Shown in pieces: positions 17,237-25,881 of a stretch of 64,000 bases of DNA. The stretch is from Silvibacterium dinghuense (lineage in GTDB: Bacteria > Acidobacteriota > Terriglobia > Terriglobales > Acidobacteriaceae). A program made the translations under genes and the position numbers. The notes beneath the pieces were generated by a model. It was not told the origin of the DNA. It searched no databases and saw nothing but the letters and a program-made list of their open reading frames with translations. Where the stretch lies: contig NZ_SDMK01000002.1 of NCBI RefSeq assembly GCF_004123295.1, positions 62,001 to 126,000 of the forward strand, given 5' to 3'. Positions within the stretch are counted from its first letter, which is position 1; each line of letters begins with the position of its first letter.

Positions 17237-20134
17237 TCACGGAATACGGTAAATCCACCAGGTTACTGGTCCGGAAAGCCCCGATGGCAGAAGAGATCGA
17301 TCTGCTGGCGGTATGACAATGTTGGTGTGGGTGCTTCGCTGCGCAGGGTCCATTGCATCTCCAACAAGCCGGTTATGCCAGAGGTTTGTGACATCGATGG
17401 ACAGATGAACGCGGTCGCTCTTGAATTCCCGGATGCAGTATTGGTAGGGATCTGTCCACACGATCGCCGGGTCCTGATCATCGCTGTGGAACCTGGCGAC
17501 TTCATGGATCTGCGATGTGTGCAGGCAGGCAAATTCGCCGGAAGCCAGACGAGGAGCATGGAGATTCGCCTGATAGGTTGCGGTGCCCGAGAAAAAGCGA
17601 AGCTCGTTCCTCTCGGTCCAAAATTCTGGCTTGTCGAGGGAGAGAGCAACCTTACCAGGCACCTTGAGCTGCCAGGAGCCTTCAGTTGCCTCTTCTCGCA
17701 CTTTTGTGGGTGCGGATTGGGTGGTGCTTCTCTCCGGGAAGACGATGCATATAGAGCCAAAAGCGGGCAGTTGCAGGTCCACTCTTGTACGATCGCCCGT
17801 GACTTGCATAGAAGCGGAGTAGATTTCTCCAGTGACGGGGTCCCAGAGCTCTGCTGCTCCTTGCGCGCGAAGGTAGAGGGAAAATTTCTTTTCTTCGCCA
17901 TAAGCGCTGCGGATGAAATAGATACTTCTTCCATCCACTATGCGATGGACCCAGTCGATGGTATTGCTGCTTGCAGCAGCGATGCGGATATCGCCGGAGG
18001 CAAGTTCTACATCTGGGGTCATCTCCATCTGTTGCAGCGCAGCATGAGCATCCGCGGTGCAATACACCATGCCTTTCAAGTATCGATGTACACCGTCGTG
18101 GCAGTGGTTCCATATTTGTGCGGATAACTGATCAAATTTGTTTTTTTCCGCCTCCGGCACATTGCCAGTCGCCGATGCAGGGGGGAGAGATGCGATGTGT
18201 CCACCGGCTTTGAGATATCGCTGTACAAACTGCAGGACCGGAAGTGATAGTCGTCTCGTAGGTGGAAGAACCAGCAGCTTCCAACGTACTCCGCTTGGTC
18301 CCAGGAGTTCTTCTCCTTCAATGTGAATGGTGCGCAGCAAGGCGTCTTCGTTGGTGACATCGTAGTCGTAGCCGGGCAACACATGGGCCGGGTCGTCGGC
18401 CTTGAGACGTACGAAGTTTGGCGTCTGGTCGCCATAGAAGTACAGAACATCACGGACGGCATGTCCCTGCTGCATCATGAACTGCACGCGATTCAGATAG
18501 TCAAAGAATGGGCCTCCGACATTCCACCATGTCACGTTGGGGTTCAAGTGTGTGCCTGCAAAGTACTCCTGCCCAGGCACACCCGCTGATGCAGGGCTCG
18601 AGGTAAATTCGTGCCAGACGAGGCGATTCATTCCTTCGGTCACTGCCATATCGAAGGAGGGTTTCAGGTCTTCAGAGAGAGACTCTGACCATTGTGGTCC
18701 GATGGAGGTTTCGCCTTCGGCAGCTGCATAGGGTTGGCCATAGATATCCGCGGCACTGGCGGACTCTTTGACGAAGTAACGATTCCTGTCATTGCGGCGG
18801 TGGTTGTTTTGCGCCCAGAATTCTGTCTGAGGTACAGCCGATCGGCGAAAGGTCTCGAGTGCATCGAGCGGAGCGACATGCGGGCCACCGCTTTCTGCCT
18901 GTGCACCAAGGCCGAACTCCGCAGCACGCGCGGCAAAATGGTCATAATGCTGCTTCACAATGAGATCTGCCACAGTACGCCGCATATCCGTTAAGAAGCG
19001 CGTCGAGACAGAGGGATTGCCGATGATGCGGCCCGCGATAACGGGAAGATAGGGGATCGGGTCATATCCGCGATTCTTTTCAAACTCCTCACGGAAGTCT
19101 TCAGTCCAGTTCATGCCGCCGACTTCCCAGCTGTCTGTGGCCAGGTATTTCAGGCTGTGATAAGGCTTTGCAGCTATGAGCAGTGGTTTCACATTCTGGT
19201 CCCAGTAGTGGTCGAAGGCGTGGCTGCTCAGATAGTCGATGGCAAGGCCCTTCCACGTATCACTGGATGTCGAGACTCTTGCGCCTGAGTTCGTGTACCC
19301 GACGCGCAGAATCTCCCATGTACCGGCTGGGAGCTGTATATGCACGAAGCCATCGGTGCGGAGGTTCAACACATGTACCTCGGCGACGGATGCATCCGCA
19401 AATGTGGGGTCGGCCTTAAAGGTTGTACTGGTGTCGTCGTCCAAGAGGAATGCGGTGTCCTCCATACTCATTCCGAATTCGGATGCAGCAGAGCGTACGC
19501 GCAGCATGTGCTCGTATGAAGCAGGACTTATCGCTTGGGAGTCAGTCTTTGTGATTGCGAAAGCTGCTCCGTGGTGCAGCGGATATGCGAGCACTGCAAT
19601 ATCCCGATAGAAGTTATTTGCAGCAGGCGGAAGAGGGAGATGAAGATCCTGTGCAGAGCCACCCTGTACATCGATGGCGGCAAAGGTGAGCAGCTTGGCA
19701 GCATCCTGCGGCGTTACCCCGGGGCCTCCCAGGTTCCAGCCACTCTGAATGTTCAAGGTAACTTCGAGCCCGAGACGGTCCGCCTCCTGGAGTGCATATA
19801 GGTAGAGTTCGGTCCACGCAGGAGATCCAAACCTTGGTCCTGCAGGTACGGATGCATTGCCATTCTGAGTGGCACCGCCAGCATCGACCAGAAGGACGCC
19901 ACCGAAGCCTTTCTCCTTCATCTGCTCAAGATCATGCCGAATGGTCGGTTTGTCGGTATTGCCGTTCAGCCACCACCAGTAGCAGCGCAAGCGCGCCTGT
20001 TGTGGAGGGTTGCGAAAGCCTGCGCGAAGCCGACTGATGCTGTCTTCCTGGGAGGGTGAGCTTGCAGTTTGTGAATAGCTGACCAGAGAGAATGTAAAGA
20101 CGATCGTCGCCGCGATCATCTGGCGAAGAAACAT
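17237..20134 (-). CDS. Secreted GH106 alpha-L-rhamnosidase B
   Basis: About 965 residues from the ATG at 20134, chosen over the ATG at 20188 because AAAGGA lies 5 bases upstream and a normal signal peptide follows (FLRQMIAATIVFTFSLVSYSQ). Family signatures: CYWWWLNGN, then GFGGVLLVDAGG, TLNIQSGWNLGGPGV, TDSWEVGGMNWTEDF and AQAESGGPHVAP, and near the C-terminus VTNLWHNRLVGDA. Expected role: hydrolysis of alpha-L-rhamnosyl links in imported or exposed pectic oligosaccharides, complementing GH106 A with a different linkage preference. It lies directly downstream of TonB receptor 2, separated by a hairpin at 20172-20201. Confidence 0.9.
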   Translation of the reverse strand: MFLRQMIAATIVFTFSLVSYSQTASSPSQEDSISRLRAGFRNPPQQARLRCYWWWLNGNTDKPTIRHDLEQMKEKGFGGVLLVDAGGATQNGNASVPAGPRFGSPAWTELYLYALQEADRLGLEVTLNIQSGWNLGGPGVTPQDAAKLLTFAAIDVQGGSAQDLHLPLPPAANNFYRDIAVLAYPLHHGAAFAITKTDSQAISPASYEHMLRVRSAASEFGMSMEDTAFLLDDDTSTTFKADPTFADASVAEVHVLNLRTDGFVHIQLPAGTWEILRVGYTNSGARVSTSSDTWKGLAIDYLSSHAFDHYWDQNVKPLLIAAKPYHSLKYLATDSWEVGGMNWTEDFREEFEKNRGYDPIPYLPVIAGRIIGNPSVSTRFLTDMRRTVADLIVKQHYDHFAARAAEFGLGAQAESGGPHVAPLDALETFRRSAVPQTEFWAQNNHRRNDRNRYFVKESASAADIYGQPYAAAEGETSIGPQWSESLSEDLKPSFDMAVTEGMNRLVWHEFTSSPASAGVPGQEYFAGTHLNPNVTWWNVGGPFFDYLNRVQFMMQQGHAVRDVLYFYGDQTPNFVRLKADDPAHVLPGYDYDVTNEDALLRTIHIEGEELLGPSGVRWKLLVLPPTRRLSLPVLQFVQRYLKAGGHIASLPPASATGNVPEAEKNKFDQLSAQIWNHCHDGVHRYLKGMVYCTADAHAALQQMEMTPDVELASGDIRIAAASSNTIDWVHRIVDGRSIYFIRSAYGEEKKFSLYLRAQGAAELWDPVTGEIYSASMQVTGDRTRVDLQLPAFGSICIVFPERSTTQSAPTKVREEATEGSWQLKVPGKVALSLDKPEFWTERNELRFFSGTATYQANLHAPRLASGEFACLHTSQIHEVARFHSDDQDPAIVWTDPYQYCIREFKSDRVHLSIDVTNLWHNRLVGDAMDPAQRSTHTNIVIPPADRSLLPSGLSGPVTWWIYRIP

Positions 20135-20171
20135 GCCGATCCTTTCAAGGTTGTTCGGCTTGAAAGACAGA

Positions 20172-20201
20172 CGCAGCGGCGCAAACAATAGCGCCGCTGC
20201 G
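20172..20201 (-). terminator. GC-rich hairpin between TonB receptor 2 and GH106 B
   Basis: The 11-bp stem CGCAGCGGCGC / GCGCCGCTGCG has an 8-base loop. On the minus strand it comes 15 bases after the receptor stop and is followed by a T-rich stretch. It would act as a partial terminator or as an mRNA-stability element, favouring receptor over rhamnosidase expression. Confidence 0.6.
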
Positions 20202-20215
20202 CTCAGAAGATGGAC

Positions 20216-23200
20216 TCAGAAGTTAAGGCGAGCTGTAAGCTGACCAATGCGCGGATCATTAGCCTGCGTCAGCGTCACCACCCCCCAGGTCGAGCTGCCG
20301 ATGGATGTTCCCGGGCCGCCGAAGATAGGGGTGTTCATGATGTTGAAGAACTCACCGCGGATCTCGAAGGTCGTTCCCTGCCGGATCTGGAATTGTTTGA
20401 AGAGCGAGGCATCGGCGACTGGCTTCACATGTACACGGATATTGAGTTCCGTGCTGTTGTACTGCGTGGTGTAGGACAGCCGCTGGCGATAAGCAGGTAC
20501 AGGTGAGAGACTGTCGCAGGCTGGAGCGCTGGCGGTCGACTCTACAAGCTCACCCGAAGTGTTCTCATAGCAGGTATTGAGATAGCGGCTGTATGTCGGG
20601 TTGGCCTGCTTCGTATTTCCGATAATTGTTACGCTGCCTGGAGCCGAAATAAGCGGTCCGTTTTCGAGACGCAGCACGCTGTTGAAATTCCAGCCGCCCA
20701 GGACCATGCGCTCAAAGAGATTATGTCGTGCGAACTTTGGCAGTTCGACAGTGGCGAAGATATTGCCTACCAGTGTCGGGCTTGAGTCTTCAATCGATGC
20801 GAGCTTGGTGTCGAATCCGTTCAGGTAGGATGTGTGATCCATTGTCTTGGACCATGTGAAATTGCCTTGCAGTGTGTAGTGGTTCTTCATCGAGTGCTGT
20901 ACTTGCACCTGCAACGCGTTATAGGGAGCGCTGCCGATCGAAGAATAGTCCTCGGTGACCGAACCAAATTCGGGATATGGCAGCAGGAGCAGATACTGCG
21001 CAATGGTTGTGTTGTTCAGCGAGGTCGTTCCGCTGAACACTCCCGCCATCGGATTCTCAACCTTGCTGTTCAGATACGTTATTTCGGCAGAGCCCTTGTC
21101 GTAATACTGTTTCGACAGGTAATTGATGTTGTGATTTACTTCCAGCCGGGTCGGCCGTGTTCCAACGTAGGCAATCTGGAGTACATAATCGCCGGGCATC
21201 TGTTGCTGCACGCTGGCCGACCACTGCGCGCTCTTTGGCTGTACGTGATTCTGATCGACGAAGCTGATGCTCTGGCCGAGCCCGGTGGACAAGCCTAGCG
21301 AACTGCCTGTTGGTTCCTGTACACCTGAGGGGAATGGATTGCTGATGGAGTAGAGCGGTGCGCTGGTTTCGTAATTGTTGTAGCTGGTCGTCTGGCTGAA
21401 GCCAGTACCAATTGGAGATTCCAGCGTGTTGAAGTAAATGATGCCGAAGCCGGCGCGTGCCACTGTCTTTGGTGTCGCAGCGTAAGCCAGGCCAATACGC
21501 GGCTGGAAGTTGTTCCAGTCCGAAGGATAGGGATGGCGGTTGGACGCATTGGTGAATTCCAGCCCGCCGTCGAGCGTAAGCCCGGAAACTGAAGCTTGCA
21601 GCGGGTTGGTGCAGCTGAAGCAGAAGCCGGTAACCTGCTTGTTGTAACGCTCAGTGAAGGGCGACTCATAATCCCAGCGCGCGCCGAGATTGAGTGTGAG
21701 TTTATCGGTTACGCGCCAATCGTCCTGCGCAAAAGGCGCGGTGTAGATTTGTTGCAGTGCGTAGGCTGCTTCGATGTTGTAGGACATGGACGAGTCGTAA
21801 CCGAGCAGGAAGGATGCGAACGGATCACCGGAACTTGCATCTGCCCCTACATTTTCGGTCACAGAGTTTTTCTGCGTGAAACGGCGATCGAACTCATAGG
21901 CACCAAGACCGCTTTCAGGGTTCTGCACGTTGTAGCGAATTAATTCGCCGTCAAAGCCGAAGCGGAAGGTGTGACGCGCAATTGTCTTAGTAAGGATTTC
22001 CGAGAGTGCAGCCGTCAGGTTCGTGCTGATCTGTCCGCCTGAGCCGCCTGCTAATCCGGCGTAGCTGTCAGAGTTGAAAGTAAGCCCTGGAAAGCTGGTA
22101 TACGGCAGTCCTGTGGACGAGATACCAAGTTGTGACAGATCGTAGTTTTCATTTCCTGGATAGACCAGGCCGAACGGGTGCCACATCACGCCCAGACGAG
22201 AGTCAAGAACCAGCGAATCAGAGAATTGTTGTACGTCGTCGATGCTGCCGCCGCGGTTATTGCGATAGACATGATAGCCATAGCCGGAGGGGCCGATTCC
22301 TTTGGGAAAACCCTGGAGTGGATAGTTCTGCGTGAGACCGGAGCGGAACATGATGGCTGAGAACTTGTTCCTTGCGCCGATCGCCTGGTCGACACGACCG
22401 ATGAAGGATGGATAGGTGCTCGGATACGAGGTCTGGTTGGAGATATAGTTTGGTACGGTCAACGCCGTTGCATTCACGACATTGGCCTGGGGAAAATAAT
22501 TCACCAGCGTTGCGGCCGAGGCGTTGATCGCCGAGGCGATATTATTGTCTGCGTAGTACTCCGTGCGGTTTCCATTCGCGTCTACCGGCGAATTCGGCTG
22601 GTAGAGCTGCACACCTGACTGACAGAGCCCATTTCCATCAAATCCTCCTGTGCAAAGCGCCGAAAAATCTCCGGAGCGCTCGGCGGAGGTTGGCACGCGC
22701 GAACTGTAGTTGATCGCCGTGTGCGAGGCATAGCGCTCGAAGGCAAACATAAAGAATGTCTTGTCGCGGCCATCATAGAGACGCGGTATACGCACTGGGC
22801 CGTCAATGACAAGACCGGTCTGGCTAAGCTGATCGTTGTTGCGTGGCGTCCGGATCGCGGGATTTGTCGCATCCTGATCAGGAACCTTCTCGTAGGTGTT
22901 TGCGTTGAGGTAGGTATTCTGAAAGGCGTAATACAGCGCGCCGTGGTAGGCGTTGCCGCCGCCGCGGATGATGGTATTGGTTACAGTTCCATTGCCGTGG
23001 CCCACCTGCGCGTCGAAAATCGAGGTTTGGACTTTAACTTCCTGCACAGCCTCGGGCGAGGGAACGAATCCCGTATAGGAGGCGCCGGACAACCGCTCCG
23101 CAGGATCGTCTGGGATGCCGTCCAGCGTAAGTCGGTTGTGGCCGCTGCTGCCTTCGCTCTCAATCTGCACAGCGACGCCGCTGAATGGATTGGTGAATTG

Positions 23201-23737
23201 GCTGGCTTTGGCCTGCGTATATTCCGTGGTGACCACGCCAGCCGCAAGCGTTGCCATGACAAAGGGGTTGCGGCCATTATTCGGGACGCTGGTGACCTCT
23301 TTCGCATCAAGCGTGGTGGCGAGATTAGGAGAGGCGGTATCCATCAGGGTGTTTTGCTCGGCCAGCACCCTGACGATCTCATTCTGCGTGCCGGGTTCAA
23401 GCCTGACGTCGACCTGCTCTACATTCCCCGCAATGAGCACGATGCCTGTCTGGGTCGAGGTGCGGAAACCTGCTGCTGTCACCGTGACCGTGTAGGTCCC
23501 GGGGTTGAGTGAGGCGAATGTGTAAGCCCCGTCGCCGTTGGACTTTCCCGTGGTCTTGAAGTGTGTGGTGGTTTCTTCCGTAACGATCTCCACCCCTGGA
23601 ACAACCGCTCCGCTCGAGTCTGTGATCGTGCCCCGGATTGAGCCGAGATAGCTTTGTGCCCGGGTAGTGGTCGAGCCTACCCAAAAGAGAGTGGCAACTA
23701 TAGTTGCAAGTAAAAGGAGCTGGAATCTGTTCCTCAA
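20216..23737 (-). CDS. Oar-like TonB-dependent outer-membrane receptor 2
   Basis: About 1173 residues if started at the TTG at 23737, which has GGAGG 6 bases upstream and begins a tidy signal peptide (RNRFQLLLLATIVATLFWVG, cleavage near TRAQ). An in-frame ATG at 23806 lacks a ribosome-binding site. Domain order: CarboxypepD_reg-like beta-sandwich (SIRGTITDSSGAVVPGVEI), plug (NNGRNPFVM, then LTLDGIPDD), large barrel ending in LTARLNF. It heads an operon with two GH106 rhamnosidases, so rhamnose-containing pectic fragments are the likely ligand; this is inference from context. The leader contains a perfect palindrome at 23834-23851. Confidence 0.88.
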   Translation of the reverse strand: MRNRFQLLLLATIVATLFWVGSTTTRAQSYLGSIRGTITDSSGAVVPGVEIVTEETTTHFKTTGKSNGDGAYTFASLNPGTYTVTVTAAGFRTSTQTGIVLIAGNVEQVDVRLEPGTQNEIVRVLAEQNTLMDTASPNLATTLDAKEVTSVPNNGRNPFVMATLAAGVVTTEYTQAKASQFTNPFSGVAVQIESEGSSGHNRLTLDGIPDDPAERLSGASYTGFVPSPEAVQEVKVQTSIFDAQVGHGNGTVTNTIIRGGGNAYHGALYYAFQNTYLNANTYEKVPDQDATNPAIRTPRNNDQLSQTGLVIDGPVRIPRLYDGRDKTFFMFAFERYASHTAINYSSRVPTSAERSGDFSALCTGGFDGNGLCQSGVQLYQPNSPVDANGNRTEYYADNNIASAINASAATLVNYFPQANVVNATALTVPNYISNQTSYPSTYPSFIGRVDQAIGARNKFSAIMFRSGLTQNYPLQGFPKGIGPSGYGYHVYRNNRGGSIDDVQQFSDSLVLDSRLGVMWHPFGLVYPGNENYDLSQLGISSTGLPYTSFPGLTFNSDSYAGLAGGSGGQISTNLTAALSEILTKTIARHTFRFGFDGELIRYNVQNPESGLGAYEFDRRFTQKNSVTENVGADASSGDPFASFLLGYDSSMSYNIEAAYALQQIYTAPFAQDDWRVTDKLTLNLGARWDYESPFTERYNKQVTGFCFSCTNPLQASVSGLTLDGGLEFTNASNRHPYPSDWNNFQPRIGLAYAATPKTVARAGFGIIYFNTLESPIGTGFSQTTSYNNYETSAPLYSISNPFPSGVQEPTGSSLGLSTGLGQSISFVDQNHVQPKSAQWSASVQQQMPGDYVLQIAYVGTRPTRLEVNHNINYLSKQYYDKGSAEITYLNSKVENPMAGVFSGTTSLNNTTIAQYLLLLPYPEFGSVTEDYSSIGSAPYNALQVQVQHSMKNHYTLQGNFTWSKTMDHTSYLNGFDTKLASIEDSSPTLVGNIFATVELPKFARHNLFERMVLGGWNFNSVLRLENGPLISAPGSVTIIGNTKQANPTYSRYLNTCYENTSGELVESTASAPACDSLSPVPAYRQRLSYTTQYNSTELNIRVHVKPVADASLFKQFQIRQGTTFEIRGEFFNIMNTPIFGGPGTSIGSSTWGVVTLTQANDPRIGQLTARLNF

Positions 23738-23833
23738 GTGACGCCTCCGGAAATTGCCGCGAAGAGCCTGCTCTTCGAAGACCGGAGGCCATGCTGAGTG
23801 GCCCATAGATCAACCAGCAAGTGAATTTACCGG

Positions 23834-23851
23834 AAGACCACAGGTGGTCTT
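23834..23851. promoter_or_regulatory. Palindromic operator candidate upstream of TonB receptor 2
   Basis: AAGACCAC-AG-GTGGTCTT is a perfect 8+8 inverted repeat with a 2-base centre in the gap 23738-24011. About 30 bases further upstream, relative to the receptor, is a minus-strand TTGACA (plus strand 23882-23887), a plausible -35, though no good -10 is visible. The dyad would then sit at or just downstream of the transcription start, a repressor position, or could form an mRNA hairpin. Confidence 0.5.
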
Positions 23852-24011
23852 TACCGTTAAAAGTCTATGTAAGTTCTTATTTGTCAATATTCTTCGCAAT
23901 GTGGAACGTCGTGGTGCGAGCGATAGGCACTCTTTGCAGGTACCCATGCCAGGCCATTTGTTACGTGGATGCCACCTGATAGTTGCGGGTGCTACACTTC
24001 GACCACGATAA

Positions 24012-25349
24012 ATGTTCCCTGTGGAAACTCGATTCCGTATTAAAGATGACCTCGCCGGCATCCCATCCGTGGAAGAACGCCGGGCGCTGATCGACCGGGT
24101 AGCTCATAGCTCCCAGTTCTCCCGGTCGGCGCGCCTCCGTGACTTTCTGCAGTATGTTGGGTATGGCTCTCTCGAGTCCGGTGGATCTGAAATCCACGAG
24201 CATACGATTGGTGTGCATGTGTTCGGCCGGTCTCCTGACTACGATCGCAGCCAGGACAATATCGTTCGCGTTAATGCGAGCGAGCTTCGCAAACGCATCG
24301 ACCGTTATTTTGAAACCGAAGGTGCGGAGGAGACGCTTACCTTTTCCATTCCACGCGGCGGATATATCCCGCTCTTCCAGTGGCGAGAAGCGCCAACCTC
24401 TTCTGCCATCGCCCTTCCGGAGGCGCAGGGGCTAACACTTTCTACAGACGCGTCGCTGGAGTCAGTTGCAAAGAAGCCTGTATCGCGAAAGCTTCCTTGG
24501 GCATGGCTTTGCGTCACATTTGTACTTGTTACAGTCTGCTGTATCCAATGGTGGCAGAATCGCGCACTGCGAATATTGACCGATACATGGGCGGGGCGGC
24601 CTGTGGTCTCGGAGTTCTGGACGAGTTTTGTCGCAGCGGCGCCAGAGACGCATATCATTCTTCCGGACGCTTCCGTGACCATGAGCGAAGAGATCACCCA
24701 TAAGCAGCTCTCCTTATGGGACTATATCCATCGAGATTTTCCCGGGAGTGCTCATGGCAGTAATATGAGTGCGGACCGGCAGCGAGATTTGGACACAATC
24801 TTTGGCCACAACATCGTTACGCTCGGAGACTTCGCCGCTGCGCAGCAGTTTCTGGCTCTCTCGCCCATTGCTCCGTCTTTTCACCTGTCATTGGCGCGCT
24901 TCTTTGAGGCGGACTCGATCAATCACGCCAATATGATTATTATCGGTGGCAGAAAAGCCAATCCGTGGACTGCGCTCTTCGATGAGAAGCTGAACTTCGG
25001 CCTCGAGGACAGTGACGAAGCTGCTTCACTCTGCGTGGTCAATCGGCATCCGCTCGCCAGCGAGTCTGCCAGGCTTTGTCCATCGATAGGGCAGAACTAC
25101 ATCACGGCGTACAGTGTGGTTGCCTTCGTTCCTAATCCGGGCAGGACCGGTAAGGTGCTGCTATTAGGCGGAACAGATTCTGACGCTACGGCTGCCGCGG
25201 CACAGTTCATGACGTCGACCGATGGTTTGAACGATCTAAAGGCGCAGCTGCATAGCGATCATATTGGATACTTCGAAGCGGTTTTGAAGAACACGAGCTT
25301 GCGTGGCGCGCCGTTCCGCGCTCAGTTGCTGTCCATACGCGCACAATAG
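24012..25349 (+). CDS. Single-pass membrane protein with N-terminal DNA-binding-like domain
   Basis: 445 residues. Residues about 20-120 match a domain common in Acidobacteriota, recognised here by SARLRDFLQYV, EHTIGVHVFGR, YDRSQDNIVRVNASELRKRI and IPRGGYIP; elsewhere it is often joined to a membrane segment and TPR or other sensory parts. A proline/serine linker leads to one membrane helix at about 161-181 (LPWAWLCVTFVLVTVCCIQWW), then about 260 residues outside the membrane with no catalytic motif that I recognise. The layout suggests a cytoplasmic DNA-binding head with a periplasmic sensor, like ToxR-type regulators; the DNA-binding role is inferred. It is divergent from receptor 2 and precedes receptor 3, so it may regulate either. 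No clear ribosome-binding site precedes the ATG. Confidence 0.6.
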   Translation: MFPVETRFRIKDDLAGIPSVEERRALIDRVAHSSQFSRSARLRDFLQYVGYGSLESGGSEIHEHTIGVHVFGRSPDYDRSQDNIVRVNASELRKRIDRYFETEGAEETLTFSIPRGGYIPLFQWREAPTSSAIALPEAQGLTLSTDASLESVAKKPVSRKLPWAWLCVTFVLVTVCCIQWWQNRALRILTDTWAGRPVVSEFWTSFVAAAPETHIILPDASVTMSEEITHKQLSLWDYIHRDFPGSAHGSNMSADRQRDLDTIFGHNIVTLGDFAAAQQFLALSPIAPSFHLSLARFFEADSINHANMIIIGGRKANPWTALFDEKLNFGLEDSDEAASLCVVNRHPLASESARLCPSIGQNYITAYSVVAFVPNPGRTGKVLLLGGTDSDATAAAAQFMTSTDGLNDLKAQLHSDHIGYFEAVLKNTSLRGAPFRAQLLSIRAQ

Positions 25350-25881
25350 TTCGCTGTAGAGGCATGCAGCCGTCATCGTTTCCGATATAACGATTTTCTA
25401 TCTGCACGTATCGGCATAGCTGAAGCGCCTGCTGGAATAAATTTTGACCTCTCTGAACTTTCGGGAAGATAATGCCCGCGTTGGAAATACGTTCAAGTTC
25501 TGAGCGTTGTTGCGACGGCGCGTTTCGAAAGCCCATGTTCGGGCGGATACCGAAAGAGTAAGAATGCACTTCGCTGTAGCCGATTGCATCGAGTGCACAA
25601 CAGCCTTAGAGCTTAGAGACTCTCTGAAATTATGTCTGCCTGGGTCTGTCCTGTCGAAAGTTCTTGATGCTCTGGGTAGCCTAGATGCAATAATGCGTCA
25701 TTAAGAAAACAGACGGAAGAAGGAACGTCCTGGCGATCGTGCGATTGCAGGGATACTGAAACTCAGTGCTGGCCGATCTGGTCACCTTAACCTTTATAAC
25801 CGTGTCGTCGTACGAGACTGAATCTTCAGCTCGTGCGATCTCTCTTCTTTGCATGATTGGTTTGCAACTTCGGAGGCTGGT
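25350..25881 (+). promoter_or_regulatory. Long non-coding gap upstream of TonB receptor 3
   Basis: This 530-base stretch has no convincing gene. A sigma-70-like promoter is possible at 25444-25473: TTGACC, 18 bases, GATAAT. It would give a leader of about 400 bases to the start at 25882. A second, weaker candidate is TTGATG at 25664 with AATAAT at 25689. A short open frame at 25507-25704 lacks a ribosome-binding site and similarity to anything I know. No RNA gene is recognised, but the long leader could hold one. Confidence 0.3.

Noticed and set aside
25507-25704. 65-codon open frame in the gap before receptor 3
   Set aside because: No ribosome-binding site, no recognisable domain; kept only as part of the described gap.
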